DNA from: Lysobacter capsici
Lineage (GTDB): Bacteria > Pseudomonadota > Gammaproteobacteria > Xanthomonadales > Xanthomonadaceae
DNA: 64,000 nucleotides
Assembly (NCBI RefSeq): GCF_018732085.1
Contig: NZ_CP076103.1
Location: forward strand, 4,030,001 to 4,094,000
Direction: 5' to 3'
Shown: piece by piece, positions 1 through 8,581 of the stretch
How the letters are laid out: each line of letters opens with the position of its first letter
Numbering within the stretch: position 1 is the stretch's first letter
Position numbers and translations under genes: made by a program
Notes under the pieces: model-generated
The model's database searches: none
What the model was told of the DNA's origin: nothing
Seen by the model: the letters and a program-made list of their open reading frames with translations, nothing else

Positions 1-302
1 ATGGACCCGGCAACGTTGTTCAACGCGGCCGAAATCGCCGCGGAATTTTTTGGAACCTTGGAAGCGCTCACGCCGATGGCGGCCGCATAGGCGGCAAGCG
101 CATCGGGACTGGGCTCGGCGCAGTATTTTTTCGCGGTGAATACCACCAGGCGCTGCTGGGCATCCAGATGGATGGCCCGCCCCTTTCCTTCGACCATGGG
201 TGTAGCGGTATGCCGACCCAAGGTCTGGATGTTCGCGCAGCCGCCCAGAACAAGGAAAGCAAGCGTCGACACCAGACCGGATGCGGTTGTTTTCATATCC
301 AT
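1..302 (-). CDS. Putative lipoprotein, C-terminus cut by window edge
   Basis: Reading the minus strand from an ATG at 302 (or a second in-frame ATG at 296) gives about 100 residues that run off the left edge without a stop. A GGGGG purine run lies about 6 bases before the first ATG. The N-terminus has a short charged segment, a hydrophobic stretch and a lipobox ending LGGC, so it is a predicted type II signal-peptide lipoprotein. The mature part contains the segment KKYCAEPSPDALAAYAAA, a pattern I associate with conserved lipoproteins of unknown function. No catalytic motif is visible. The function is not known to me. Confidence 0.7.
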   Translation of the reverse strand, partial: MDMKTTASGLVSTLAFLVLGGCANIQTLGRHTATPMVEGKGRAIHLDAQQRLVVFTAKKYCAEPSPDALAAYAAAIGVSASKVPKNSAAISAALNNVAGS

Positions 303-1230
303 TTGATCCCCCTTTCGTTTTGAACTGCAGGTCCCACGACGCCGGGCCTCAGCGCGCGGCGGAAACACTCGGCCGATTGCGGTACTCCCGACACCGCCGA
401 TGCGACGAAGTCGACAGGCGGCGCGAAGCGCTCCTGCCTGTGCGGCCATGGAGGCGTCGCGAGAACGGGTCGGTGCGTGATCGAGCGACCTTGTGCAATG
501 TCGTGTTCAATCGACGCGGGGCGGCGATGCGCGATCGCGGCAAGTGGTCACGACTTGCGTCGCGGCATTCGCGAGCGTCGCGCCAAGCCAAGAAAGAGAA
601 GAAAGAACCAGGCACCGGCGCGAACAATTCATCGCCAATACCGCAACCTGGTCGTACCGTGCCGACGCCATGCGATAGCGCTACGGCGCCGATCCCTGTC
701 TCCATTGCTTCCATGACCGCCCCAGCCCCCTGGTTGCAGTCATGCTGCATCCGAAAAAATCCGGTATGCAAGCACCAAATCGCACTAGACCCGATGCGTT
801 CGCGCTGCGTATCGACCGCGGATCAAGACTCCAAACGAAGAAAACCGGGCGGCTCGGCCAAATCGTTCGTCGCGACGCTTTTACAGATCAATATTCGCGC
901 TGCGCTAGCTTCGACGGCACATAAAGCAAGCATCGACACTCGCCGACCCTATCCGCATAAAACGCACAAAAAATAGGTATTTGCGCAGAATTCGAAAATT
1001 CAGAGGCCGATCCGATCGATCCGCAGCGGGCCGCAGCGGCTCTCGCCGATACGACATCGATCGTGAGTCGCGGTCGCGCACAACGGCCATGGTTTCGCCG
1101 TCGCGTTCGGCCAATCCACTCGCGCTCGACTCAGCGACGGCCGCGATGCGATGCGATCGCACAACGGCAAAACGCAACGAAGATCGAGCCTCTGTTGGCC
1201 ACCCGGTACTCCGCTCGATGCCTGTGCGCC
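303..1230. other. Gene-poor intergenic stretch, 0.9 kb
   Basis: Open frames occur on both strands here, but none has a convincing ribosome binding site, recognisable domain or normal amino-acid composition; they are rich in Arg and Ser, as expected for chance frames in GC-rich DNA. The part from about 740 to 1000 is visibly more AT-rich than its surroundings. CreD, often encoded after CreC, is not present. I see no RNA gene or repeat family member. Confidence 0.6.
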
Positions 1231-2673
1231 CTACCCCGGCACCACCAAGCTCGCCACCGCCCCACCCTCATCGCGATTGACCAACGCCGCCCCGCCGCCA
1301 TGCAGCGACGCCACTTCGGCGACGAAGCACAAGCCCAGTCCGCTGCTGCGGCTGCCGCCGGCCGGACGCGGCAGCGAATAGAACCGCTCGAACACCCGTC
1401 CCACCGCGTAATCGGGTACGCCCGGGCCGCGGTCGCTGACTTCGACCCGCTGCGACTCGCCGTCGCGGCGCAGGCGCAACACGATCTCGCCCTGGGCCGG
1501 GGAAAAATCGGCCGCGTTCTCGATCAGGTTGATCAAGGCCTGGCGCAGCAGGAAGCCATCGCCGAGCACCGGCGGCAGGTTCGGTTCCAGGTCCAGCAGC
1601 AGTTTCGCGCCGGTCTTGTGCAGCCGCTGCGCGCATTGTTCGGCCGCTTCCTGGGCGATCGCGGCCAGCGCCACCGGTTCGGGTTTTTCCAGGCGTTGAC
1701 GATGTTCGACTGCAGCCAACGCGAGCAGCTTGTCGATCATCTGCGCCAGGCGCTCGGCCTGGCCGCGGATGCTGCCGGCAAAGCGCGCGCGGTCGGCGTC
1801 GGCCATGGTGCCGTCGCCGGGCGGCGATTCGAGCAGTTCCGCGCTGCCGCGGATCGCCGCCAGCGGGCTCTTCATTTCGTGGGTCAGGGTGTGCACATAC
1901 TGCTCGACGTACTGCTTGCCTTCCAGGCGCGTGCGCATGGTTTCCAGGGCGCGGCCGAGTTCGCCGAATTCGCCGGCCGCGTCCGGCGGCGGCGCGCGCG
2001 CGCCGGCGGTGACCGCATGCGCGTAGCGCCGCAGCAGGTCGATCTGGCGCGACAGCCACCACGACACCAACACGCCGATCAACAGCGCCACGCCCATCAG
2101 CACGAACCCCCAACGCATCACCACCGACTGGCTGCGGGCGATGAACGGCGCGATCGCGCTGTTGGGCTTGGCCACGGTCAACGAACCGACCACCCGCCGC
2201 GCGTCGTCGCGGATCGGCGCGGCGACGTACATGATCGTGTCGTCGGGATTGTCCTGGGTGGCCGGGCTGGAACGCGCGCCGTAGCGGCCGCGCAAGGTCA
2301 GGTAGACATCGTTCCAGCGCGAGTAATCCTGGCCGACATCGCGCCCGTCGCTGTCGAACACGACGATGCCGCGCGCGTCGGTGATGTAGACGCGATACGT
2401 GGTCGCGCGCTTGCGGAAGCCCCAGATCGCCGCGCCGACGTCGCGTTCGCCGAGCGCGCGCACGCGCTTGGCGAAGTCGCCGTGGTCGATGCGGCCGGCG
2501 AGGAAATCGTCGGCGGCGAGCTCGGCGAGGATGTTGGCGGTGTCGACCAGGGTGTCTTCCATCGCCTGGCGCACGCCGGGCTTGACCTCGGCGACGAACA
2601 CCCGCGCCAGCAGCAGCGCGGCGACCGCGACGATCAGGAAATACCCCAGGAAGATCCGCAGCCCGATGCGCAT
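1231..2673 (-). CDS. creC: Two-component sensor histidine kinase CreC
   Basis: A 480-residue inner-membrane histidine kinase, close to the usual CreC length. TM1 is at about residues 8-28, followed by a periplasmic sensor region and TM2 at about 188-206. A HAMP-like linker leads to the phospho-acceptor His at about 265 in LTHEMKSPLAAIRGS, then the ATP-binding domain with the N box NLIENA (382-387), DRGPGVP (414-420) and SGLGL (444-448). The start is 10 bp after the stop of creB, so the two form an operon transcribed leftwards. In Enterobacteria CreBC responds to carbon source and to cell-wall stress; the same role here is inference. The creD gene that often accompanies this pair is not found downstream. 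Confidence 0.9.
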   Translation of the reverse strand: MRIGLRIFLGYFLIVAVAALLLARVFVAEVKPGVRQAMEDTLVDTANILAELAADDFLAGRIDHGDFAKRVRALGERDVGAAIWGFRKRATTYRVYITDARGIVVFDSDGRDVGQDYSRWNDVYLTLRGRYGARSSPATQDNPDDTIMYVAAPIRDDARRVVGSLTVAKPNSAIAPFIARSQSVVMRWGFVLMGVALLIGVLVSWWLSRQIDLLRRYAHAVTAGARAPPPDAAGEFGELGRALETMRTRLEGKQYVEQYVHTLTHEMKSPLAAIRGSAELLESPPGDGTMADADRARFAGSIRGQAERLAQMIDKLLALAAVEHRQRLEKPEPVALAAIAQEAAEQCAQRLHKTGAKLLLDLEPNLPPVLGDGFLLRQALINLIENAADFSPAQGEIVLRLRRDGESQRVEVSDRGPGVPDYAVGRVFERFYSLPRPAGGSRSSGLGLCFVAEVASLHGGGAALVNRDEGGAVASLVVPG

Positions 2674-2683
2674 GCCGGCGATC

Positions 2684-3355
2684 TCAGCCCAGCTCCAGCG
2701 AATAGCCCAGGCCGCGATGGGTGCGGATCGGGTCGCTGTCGGGGCCGATCTCGCGCAGCTTGGCGCGCAGGGTCTTGATGTGGGTGTCGACGGTGCGGTC
2801 GCCGCTGTCGAGCGCGTCGCCCCATACCCGGTCCATCAACTGCGCGCGCGACAGCACCGCGCCGGGGCGCTGCAGCAGCGCGGCCAGCAGGCCGTATTCG
2901 TAGCGGGTCAGGTCCAGCGCCTGGCCGCGGTAACGGATGCGCTTGCCCTCGCCGTCGTGGACGAAACCGGCCTCGGACTCGGCCGGGACGTTCGCCCCGC
3001 CTTTGCGCCGCAGCACCACCCGCACCCGGGTGGCCAGCTCGCGTGGCGAGAACGGCTTGGTCACGTAGTCGTCGGCGCCGATCTCCAGGCCGAGGATGCG
3101 GTCGGCCTCGGCGTTCTGCGCGGTCAGGAAGATCACCGGCAGGTCGCGATCGCGGCGCAGCTCGCGGCACAGGGCGAAGCCGCCGATGTCGGGCAGGCCG
3201 ATATCGAGCACTGCCAGGTCGTAGGCGACCCGCTGCGCCTCGCGCAGCGCCTCGCCGCCGGTGAGGCAGTGGGTGGTCTCGAAGCCCTCGGCGCGCAGTG
3301 CATAGAGCACGGTGTCGGCGATGGCGGATTCGTCTTCTACTAGCAGGATGCGCAT
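2684..3355 (-). CDS. creB: Two-component response regulator CreB
   Basis: A 223-residue OmpR/PhoB-type regulator. The receiver domain has the acidic pair ED at residues 7-8, the phospho-acceptor Asp51 (VLDIGLPDIGG), the conserved Thr at about 78 and Lys100 (DDYVTKPFSPREL). The C-terminal winged helix ends in the typical recognition region DTHIKTLRAKLREIG with an RGLGY wing. It precedes creC on the same strand by 10 bp, giving the standard regulator-then-kinase order. It is transcribed divergently from rlmJ across about 135 bp that contain short GGGAATC repeats. Confidence 0.92.
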   Translation of the reverse strand: MRILLVEDESAIADTVLYALRAEGFETTHCLTGGEALREAQRVAYDLAVLDIGLPDIGGFALCRELRRDRDLPVIFLTAQNAEADRILGLEIGADDYVTKPFSPRELATRVRVVLRRKGGANVPAESEAGFVHDGEGKRIRYRGQALDLTRYEYGLLAALLQRPGAVLSRAQLMDRVWGDALDSGDRTVDTHIKTLRAKLREIGPDSDPIRTHRGLGYSLELG

Positions 3356-3360
3356 GAGGG

Positions 3361-3481
3361 GCCGGGAATCGGGAATCGGGAATCGGGGGAAAGCCTACTT
3401 GCCGTCATAATGATGCCCTGCCCGACCCAACGCCGGGGTTTTTGCCGTTGCCGATTCCCCATTCCCGATTCCCTATTCCCG
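3361..3481. repeat. GGGAATC short direct repeats in inverted clusters
   Basis: Three copies of a GGGAATC-type 7-bp unit lie at about 3364-3387, and three or four copies in the opposite orientation at about 3450-3480. The two clusters face each other across about 60 bp in the divergent creB/rlmJ promoter region. A further same-unit cluster occurs at about 42500-42535. Similar runs are common between xanthomonad genes; their function is unknown. Confidence 0.6.
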
Positions 3482-3491
3482 GCCGCCCCTC

Positions 3492-4352
3492 ATGAATTAC
3501 CGCCACGCCTTCCACGCCGGCAACCACGGCGATGTGCTCAAACACATCGCCGTGCTGGCCCTGTGCGACGCACTGACCGCCAAGCCGGCGCCGCTGTTCG
3601 CGCTCGATACCCATGCCGGGCGCGGGCTGTACCCGCTCGACGGCAATTCGGCGCAGCGCACCGGCGAGGCCGAGGGCGGCATCGGCCGGCTGCTCGCCGA
3701 GGCGCCCAAGCAGCCGGCGATCGGCCGCTACCTCGCCGCGGTGCGCGCCTGCCGCGCCGAGCACGGGCCGGCCGCGTATCCGGGCTCGCCGTGGCTGCTC
3801 GCGCATGCCCTGCGCGACGACGACCGCATCGCCGCCTGCGAACTGCAGCCGGAGGAAGCGGCCCAGCTCAAGCATCACTTCGACAACGACCCCCGGGTCG
3901 CGGTCCACGCCCGCGACGGCTACACCGGGATGAAGGCGCTGTTGCCGCCCAAGCTCGGCGCGACCCGCTTCAACCGCGGCCTGGTCCTGATCGACCCGCC
4001 GTACGAGGCGCAGTTGGAAGAATTCGACACCGCCCTGGGCGCGCTGCGCGATGCGCTCGCGCGCTGGCCGCAGGGCACCTACGTGCTGTGGTATCCGATC
4101 AAGCGCCGGCGTTCGCTGCAATCGTTCTACCGCCGCGCCGCGACCCTGCCGGCCAAGTCGGTGATGACCGCCGAGCTGCTGGTGCGCGCCGACGATTCGC
4201 CGCTGCGCATGAACGGCAGCGGCCTGCTGCTGCTCAACGCGCCGTGGCAATTCGATCGCACCCTCGACGCGGTGCTGCCGGTGCTCGCGCGCACCTTGGG
4301 CGAAACCGCGGATGCGTCCGGCGCGATTACCTGGCTCAAGCAGGGCGACTGA
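3492..4352 (+). CDS. rlmJ: 23S rRNA (adenine2030-N6)-methyltransferase RlmJ
   Basis: A 286-residue enzyme (E. coli RlmJ is 280) that begins with the family signature MNYRHAFHAGNHGDVLKH. It is a class I SAM-dependent methyltransferase: the SAM loop includes DTHAGRGLY at 39-47 and the catalytic motif is DPPY at 168-171. It methylates N6 of A2030 in 23S rRNA in the cytoplasm. The gene is monocistronic and divergent from creBC; the next gene is about 500 bp away. Confidence 0.95.
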   Translation: MNYRHAFHAGNHGDVLKHIAVLALCDALTAKPAPLFALDTHAGRGLYPLDGNSAQRTGEAEGGIGRLLAEAPKQPAIGRYLAAVRACRAEHGPAAYPGSPWLLAHALRDDDRIAACELQPEEAAQLKHHFDNDPRVAVHARDGYTGMKALLPPKLGATRFNRGLVLIDPPYEAQLEEFDTALGALRDALARWPQGTYVLWYPIKRRRSLQSFYRRAATLPAKSVMTAELLVRADDSPLRMNGSGLLLLNAPWQFDRTLDAVLPVLARTLGETADASGAITWLKQGD

Positions 4353-4846
4353 ACGATCGAGCCGGCGCGCGGCTGCGCGCCGGTCCCGCTCGCGCGGTCT
4401 GAGCTGCAGACTTCAAGCTTACGACTCAGACGAGCCGATTCAGCGCGGACGGCATCGATCCGACATTGATCAGCGCCGCATGGGCGAAGGCCTGCCCACG
4501 CGCCGCGCTCTGTCGACCGATCACAAATCCAACTGCATACCCGATCACATCCTGCATCGCACCCTTGCGCGAGCCATCGCCGCAATCCCGCGTTGCAGCG
4601 CAGCGAGACACCCGGCCACGCTGGTCGCGCAATGCCATCGCCGATTGCATTTCGCCCTCGCGCGTCGCCGCCGCTTCGCCGCGGCGAGCCGGCGGAACAG
4701 GCGAAAACCGCTGAAAAACCGGCATTTCGGCCTGCCTTTTCATACCGGCGCCGATCGCGCACCTGTCAGAAAATCGCCTTGCGGCCACGCTGAGGTTGGG
4801 CGTATGACCGCCTGTGCCCAATGACGGGCTCAGACAGGAAGTTCAC
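4353..4846. other. Intergenic stretch, no supported gene
   Basis: About 490 bp between rlmJ and the first small-peptide gene. A minus-strand frame at 4426-4821 is open for 131 codons, but its composition is biased, it has no clear ribosome binding site and it resembles no family I know. The last 60 bp upstream of 4847 are somewhat AT-richer and probably carry the promoter of the peptide cluster. Confidence 0.5.
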
Positions 4847-5047
4847 ATGATCCCGAAGAAATCGACCCTTCTCGCCCTGTGTGCATTCGCCTTCGGCATC
4901 GGCATGGCGAGCACCGCGATCGCCGCGTGCAACAACACCTGCCGCCTGGGCTGCGAACGCGCCTACAGCCTGTGCGATCCGGCCACCACCAATTGCGAAC
5001 TGAACTACAACCGCTGCTATCGCAGCTGCGGCTGCGTCATTCCCTGA
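4847..5047 (+). CDS. Small secreted cysteine-rich peptide (8 Cys)
   Basis: A 66-residue protein starting at the ATG at 4847, which has AGGAAG 5-10 bases upstream; an earlier in-frame ATG at 4814 lacks this. Residues 1-28 form a Sec signal peptide (KK, hydrophobic core, cleavage after AIA). The mature peptide of about 38 residues has eight cysteines, with spacing C-x3-C-x3-C-x6-C-x6-C-x6-C-x3-C-x1-C. The CERAYSLC and CELNYNRC segments recall the CERMQRNC segment of the two downstream peptides, so the three may be distant paralogues. It is predicted to be an exported, disulphide-bonded product of unknown function. Confidence 0.72.
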   Translation: MIPKKSTLLALCAFAFGIGMASTAIAACNNTCRLGCERAYSLCDPATTNCELNYNRCYRSCGCVIP

Positions 5048-5306
5048 TCGCGGGGACCGATCGCCAGACGCGTTCGGGCGATGAATCGCGGCCGCGGAGC
5101 CACCTCCGCGGCCGCGGACCGCCCGACGCGACTCACCGCCCCGCCCATTGCAACCCCTCGGCCGCTTGCGCCAGGATCGGCCTTGCCGCGCCCGCGCCGC
5201 CCACGGCGGCCGAAGCGCGCGGCGATTGTCCGCGACACGCTCGAACGACGTTCGTCAGCCACATCCTTGCACTGCAACGCGTCCACACTCTGACAAAGGA
5301 ATGCTC

Positions 5307-5531
5307 ATGACCCGCTCGCCGCCACGATCCAGGACCCTGCTGCTGTTCGTCTGCACCTTCTTTTTCACCGCAGGCTTGTCGACCACCGCGTTCGCCGCAC
5401 GATGCACGCCGCAAGCCATCGTCAACTGCGAGCGCATGCAACGTAACTGCGAGTTGGCTGGCGGCCCGCCCGCCGCGTGCGAGCGTGGCTACTTGATCTG
5501 CATGGCACGGGCCGGTTGCGACGATCCGTGA
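5307..5531 (+). CDS. Small secreted cysteine-rich peptide, tandem copy 1
   Basis: A 74-residue protein. The ATG at 5307 is preferred over that at 5301 because AAAGGA ends at 5300, giving a 6-base spacing. A Sec signal peptide (arginines, hydrophobic core, cleavage near AFA) precedes about 43 residues with six cysteines spaced C-x7-C-x6-C-x9-C-x6-C-x5-C. The adjacent gene at 5605 shares this spacing, the signal peptide and about 45 bp of upstream DNA, showing a tandem duplication. No family assignment can be made; a role as an extracellular peptide is inference. Confidence 0.75.
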   Translation: MTRSPPRSRTLLLFVCTFFFTAGLSTTAFAARCTPQAIVNCERMQRNCELAGGPPAACERGYLICMARAGCDDP

Positions 5532-5604
5532 GCCCCGCCGCAGCGGCGCTCGTCGCCAACACCGTTGCACCGCAACGCCTCCACACTTTGACAAAGGAAT
5601 GCTC

Positions 5605-5829
5605 ATGACCCGCTCGACGCCACGATCCCGCACCCTGCTGCTGTTCGCCTGCACCTTCGTTTTCACCGCCGGTCTGTCGACCGCCGTCTTCGCCGCCGCC
5701 TGCACGCCGCAGGCGATCGTCAACTGCGAGCGCCTCCAGCGCAATTGCCTGAACAACGGCATTCCGGCCGATGCGTGCGAACGCGGCTACCTGGGTTGCA
5801 TGGGCCGGGCCGGCTGCGAAGTGCCCTGA
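5605..5829 (+). CDS. Small secreted cysteine-rich peptide, tandem copy 2
   Basis: A 74-residue paralogue of the gene at 5307, with the same start context (AAAGGAATGCTCATG, second ATG used), signal peptide and identical six-cysteine spacing. The motifs CTPQAIVNCER and ACERGYL are conserved, while the region between Cys3 and Cys4 has diverged (ELAGGPPAA versus LNNGIPADA). Divergence concentrated in one loop with fixed cysteines is typical of small secreted effector-like peptides, but this is inference. A palindromic repeat follows about 100 bp downstream. Confidence 0.75.
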   Translation: MTRSTPRSRTLLLFACTFVFTAGLSTAVFAAACTPQAIVNCERLQRNCLNNGIPADACERGYLGCMGRAGCEVP

Positions 5830-5930
5830 GGCCGATCGGCCGGCGCCGCATCGCCTTGCGGCGTCAGCCGAGTGAATCGTTGGATCAGGGTGAACCGATT
5901 CGCTTCGGTTGCCGCGGTTCACCGCATCTT

Positions 5931-6027
5931 GAGCGAAAGGCGTCGGGGCTCAAGCCCCTCCCACAAAAGATTGCGCGAGCTTCGAAGTCTTTTGTGGGAG
6001 GGGCTTGAGCCCCGACGCTTTCCGCTC
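5931..6027. repeat. Family-1 intergenic palindrome
   Basis: A near-perfect inverted repeat with 40-bp arms (5931-5970 and 5988-6027) and a 17-bp spacer. Each arm carries the core GTGGGAGGGGCTTGAGCCCC or its complement and a flanking GAGCGAAAG. The right arm overlaps the stop codon of the leftward acetyltransferase gene. Related copies occur at about 17.0, 28.6, 35.3, 38.9 and 46.7-47.2 kb. Confidence 0.85.
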
Positions 6028-6502
6028 AGATCACCGCGTAACCGACCCGCGGCACCACTCGACGCATCTCCACCAGGTCATACCCCGGCGCGAAACCATC
6101 GGCCTGTTCGCGAGTCACTACAAAGCCATAGCGCGCATAGAAGCCGCAGCTGAAACGCGTGGTTTCGATCACCACCGCGTTGAAATCCTCGTCGGCGTCG
6201 ATCCGGCGCAAACGCTCGCCGACCAGAAAATCGCCGAGGCCGCGCCGGTGCAGGTCGCGCCGCACCATGCCCCAGCACAACGCCGCGACGCCGGGCTGAT
6301 CGGGCACGCCGGCATAACCGCCGCAGGCGACGATGCCGTCGCCGGCCTGTTCGATCACCCAGTACCGATCGATGCGCTGCAAGGTCTGCAGGAAATCCTC
6401 GCGCTCGACCGCGGCGAAATACTCGGGCACGTTGGATTCGAACAGCGCCACGCAGGCGGCGTGGTCGTCCTCGCGATACGCGCGCGCGACCGGCGCGCTC
6501 AA
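6026..6502 (-). CDS. GNAT-family N-acetyltransferase
   Basis: About 158 residues, probably starting at a TTG at 6502 that overlaps the stop of the upstream gene in the tetranucleotide TTGA, suggesting translational coupling. The acetyl-CoA binding region is RRDLHRRGLGDFLVGERL (R/Q-x-x-G-x-G/A type), and the C-terminal motif FYARYGFVV is typical of GNAT domains. The substrate cannot be inferred. It forms a two-gene operon with the DUF1963 gene. The stop codon lies in the arm of a palindromic repeat. Confidence 0.82.
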   Translation of the reverse strand: MSAPVARAYREDDHAACVALFESNVPEYFAAVEREDFLQTLQRIDRYWVIEQAGDGIVACGGYAGVPDQPGVAALCWGMVRRDLHRRGLGDFLVGERLRRIDADEDFNAVVIETTRFSCGFYARYGFVVTREQADGFAPGYDLVEMRRVVPRVGYAVI

Positions 6503-7512
6503 TAGCAATCCCAGTGGTAGGACACGCGGCTGAAATCCGCGCGCGCCAAGTCGGCGGGGTCGATGAAGAAATTGGCGATGCCCGAATCGCCCCACATCAG
6601 CCCGTCGTCGCTGTCGAGCTGGAACAGCAGCACCCGCTTGTCGTCGGCGTTACGCGGATCGTCCTGGGTGAAATCGGGATAACCGCCGAGCTTGTGGCCG
6701 CTGCGATCGAGATAGTCGGACACTTCGTCGCTGAGGTCCTCGGCGGCGACGCGATCGTCGACGTTGGCGCTGATGTAGCGCTCGGCCAGGGCGTCGATAT
6801 CGGTGCCGAGCACCTTCGCCAGGCCGACATCGTGGATGCCCATGGTCTCGTGGTCGGCGCTGAAACGGATGCGGCGCGGCTTGGCCGGGTCGAACGGCAA
6901 TGCATCCAGGCCGGCCGTGGCGACCGGCGGCGCGATCGCCGGCGCGCTCGCGTCGGGCCAGTACACGACGCGAAAGCCCTTCGGCTCGGCCAGCGCGTCC
7001 ATCCGCTTGGGACCGTGCGCGGCGTCGATGGCGGCGCCGTAGTAGTCGTCGCCGGAGATGAAGAACTGCAGCATGCCGCGCTCGGGATAACCGGGCATCT
7101 TCGGCAATTCGCTGAGCTGGACCTGCGCCAGCAGGAACAATGGCTGGCCCTGCGGATCGCGCGGATAGTCGCGCCCGGCCGCCCAGTACGCGCGGCCGCC
7201 GACCTTGCTGACCGCGACGTCGTCGGCCTTCATCTCCTCCAGCTCGATGCGCGCCACCGGGCGCTGGGTGTTCTGCAGGGCCGGTTCGATCGGCGCCAGC
7301 ACCGCCTTGGCACGTTCGTCGTCGTCGTGGCTGCCGCATTGCGGCGCGCTCTCGTCGGCGTCTTCGTGTTCGGCTTCGGCCTTGATCTGCGCGGCCGCCT
7401 GCTTGCTGCGGCTGTCGACCTTGCTGTAGACGAAATAGCCCACGCCGCCGGCGACGGCGAGCACCGCCGCGATGATCCCCACCGACACCAACACCGCCTT
7501 GCCCGTCTTCAT
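6499..7512 (-). CDS. DUF1963 (YwqG-like) protein with N-terminal membrane anchor
   Basis: The ATG at 7512 gives 337 residues beginning MKTGKAVLV; the open frame extends to 7560, but the upstream part lacks a ribosome binding site and looks like leader. A single transmembrane segment at about residues 4-27 is followed by a charged linker. The rest matches the DUF1963/YwqG pattern: GQPLFLLAQVQLSELP, then GMLQFFISGDD and the C-terminal LFQLDSDDGLMWGDSGIANFFI. The family role is unsettled. It is translationally coupled to the downstream GNAT gene. Confidence 0.82.
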   Translation of the reverse strand: MKTGKAVLVSVGIIAAVLAVAGGVGYFVYSKVDSRSKQAAAQIKAEAEHEDADESAPQCGSHDDDERAKAVLAPIEPALQNTQRPVARIELEEMKADDVAVSKVGGRAYWAAGRDYPRDPQGQPLFLLAQVQLSELPKMPGYPERGMLQFFISGDDYYGAAIDAAHGPKRMDALAEPKGFRVVYWPDASAPAIAPPVATAGLDALPFDPAKPRRIRFSADHETMGIHDVGLAKVLGTDIDALAERYISANVDDRVAAEDLSDEVSDYLDRSGHKLGGYPDFTQDDPRNADDKRVLLFQLDSDDGLMWGDSGIANFFIDPADLARADFSRVSYHWDCY

Positions 7513-7607
7513 CGTCCGCCGTCCATTCGCTTGCCGGTTCTCCGGGCGGATTATGGCCAAGAACGCGCCACGAGGGCGAACCTTGCCTGCCCAGAAAGCC
7601 CGCGCAG

Positions 7608-7638
7608 AAAAAAGCCGGGGGAGCGTTCGCTCCCCCGG
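7608..7638 (-). terminator. Rho-independent terminator of the CDF transporter gene
   Basis: The stem CCGGGGGAGCG (7615-7625) pairs with CGCTCCCCCGG (7628-7638). On the minus strand it is followed by six T residues (7608-7613). It sits 28 bp after the stop of the leftward transporter gene. Confidence 0.85.
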
Positions 7639-7666
7639 TCGGGTTGTTACGCGACGGCGCGAGCGC

Positions 7667-8581
7667 TCAGTCGCCGAGCTTGAAGTCGGGCTCGAAGAAG
7701 CTCCAGCGCACCTCCGGGAAGGCCTGCTTCATCGCCCGTTCGACCGAGTTGATCTGTTCGGTCAGGCCGGCGACGCTTTGCTCTTCGCGCATCTGCGCCT
7801 GCACCGACACCATCACCTCGTTGCCGAGCTGCAGGGTGATCACGCTGATGACCTTGGCGATCTCCGGGCGCGAATCGAGGAACTCGCGGATCTGCTGCTG
7901 GCGCAGCGGATCCACGCTCTGTCCGATCAGCATCGCCTTGACTTCGATCGCGACGAACACCGCGACGATGATCAGCAGCGCGCCGATGCAGACGGTGCCG
8001 ATCGCGTCCCAGATCGGGTTGCCGGTGACCACCGCCAGCAGCACCGCGCCCAGCGCCAGCACCAGGCCCAGCAGCGCGGCCAGGTCTTCGCCGAAGATCA
8101 CCACCAGTTCGGCCTGGCGGCTTTCGCGGAACCACTGCCACAGCGAGCGCTGACCGCGCGCCTTGGCCACTTCCTGCAGGCAGGCGCGCATCGACACCCA
8201 TTCGGCGGCGATGCCGAACGCCAGCACGCCGGCCGCCCACCACCACTGCTTCAGCGGCTCGGGGTGCTGCAATTTATGGATACCCTCGTACAGCGAGAAC
8301 ATGCCGCCGACGGTGAACAGCATCACCGCGACCAGGAACGACCAGAAGTAGATCGCCTTGCCGTACCCCAACGGGTAGTCCGGCGTCGGCGGCCGCTTGG
8401 ACTGCTTGAGCCCGAGCAGCAACAGGCCCTGGTTGCCGCAGTCGGCCAGCGAATGCACGGTTTCGGCCAGCATCGCGCTGGAACCGGTGAAGAACGCGGC
8501 CACGCCCTTGGCCACCGCGATCGCGAAATTGGCGCCAAGTGCGAACAAAATCGCGCGGGTCGAATCGCCACCACCTGCCAT
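7667..8581 (-). CDS. Cation diffusion facilitator family transporter
   Basis: A 304-residue inner-membrane protein. The ATG at 8581 has GGAG 7 bases upstream; the upstream extension to 8623 is not needed. TM helices are visible at about residues 8-28, 35-55, 75-95, 110-130, 160-180 and 190-215. Typical CDF features are TGSSAMLAETVHSLADCGNQ in TM2 and GEDLAALLGL later, with acidic residues positioned to bind a divalent metal. The cytoplasmic C-terminal domain ends FEPDF. It probably exports a divalent metal such as Zn, Fe or Mn, but the substrate cannot be told. A strong terminator follows. Confidence 0.9.
   Translation of the reverse strand: MAGGGDSTRAILFALGANFAIAVAKGVAAFFTGSSAMLAETVHSLADCGNQGLLLLGLKQSKRPPTPDYPLGYGKAIYFWSFLVAVMLFTVGGMFSLYEGIHKLQHPEPLKQWWWAAGVLAFGIAAEWVSMRACLQEVAKARGQRSLWQWFRESRQAELVVIFGEDLAALLGLVLALGAVLLAVVTGNPIWDAIGTVCIGALLIIVAVFVAIEVKAMLIGQSVDPLRQQQIREFLDSRPEIAKVISVITLQLGNEVMVSVQAQMREEQSVAGLTEQINSVERAMKQAFPEVRWSFFEPDFKLGD

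Noticed and set aside
1063..2778. 571-codon plus-strand open frame opposite creC
   Set aside because: Arg/Ala/Gln-rich translation with no domain; it is the antisense of creC in GC-rich DNA where stops are rare.
4426..4821. 131-codon minus-strand frame between rlmJ and the first small peptide
   Set aside because: No ribosome binding site or family similarity; the composition is close to chance frames.
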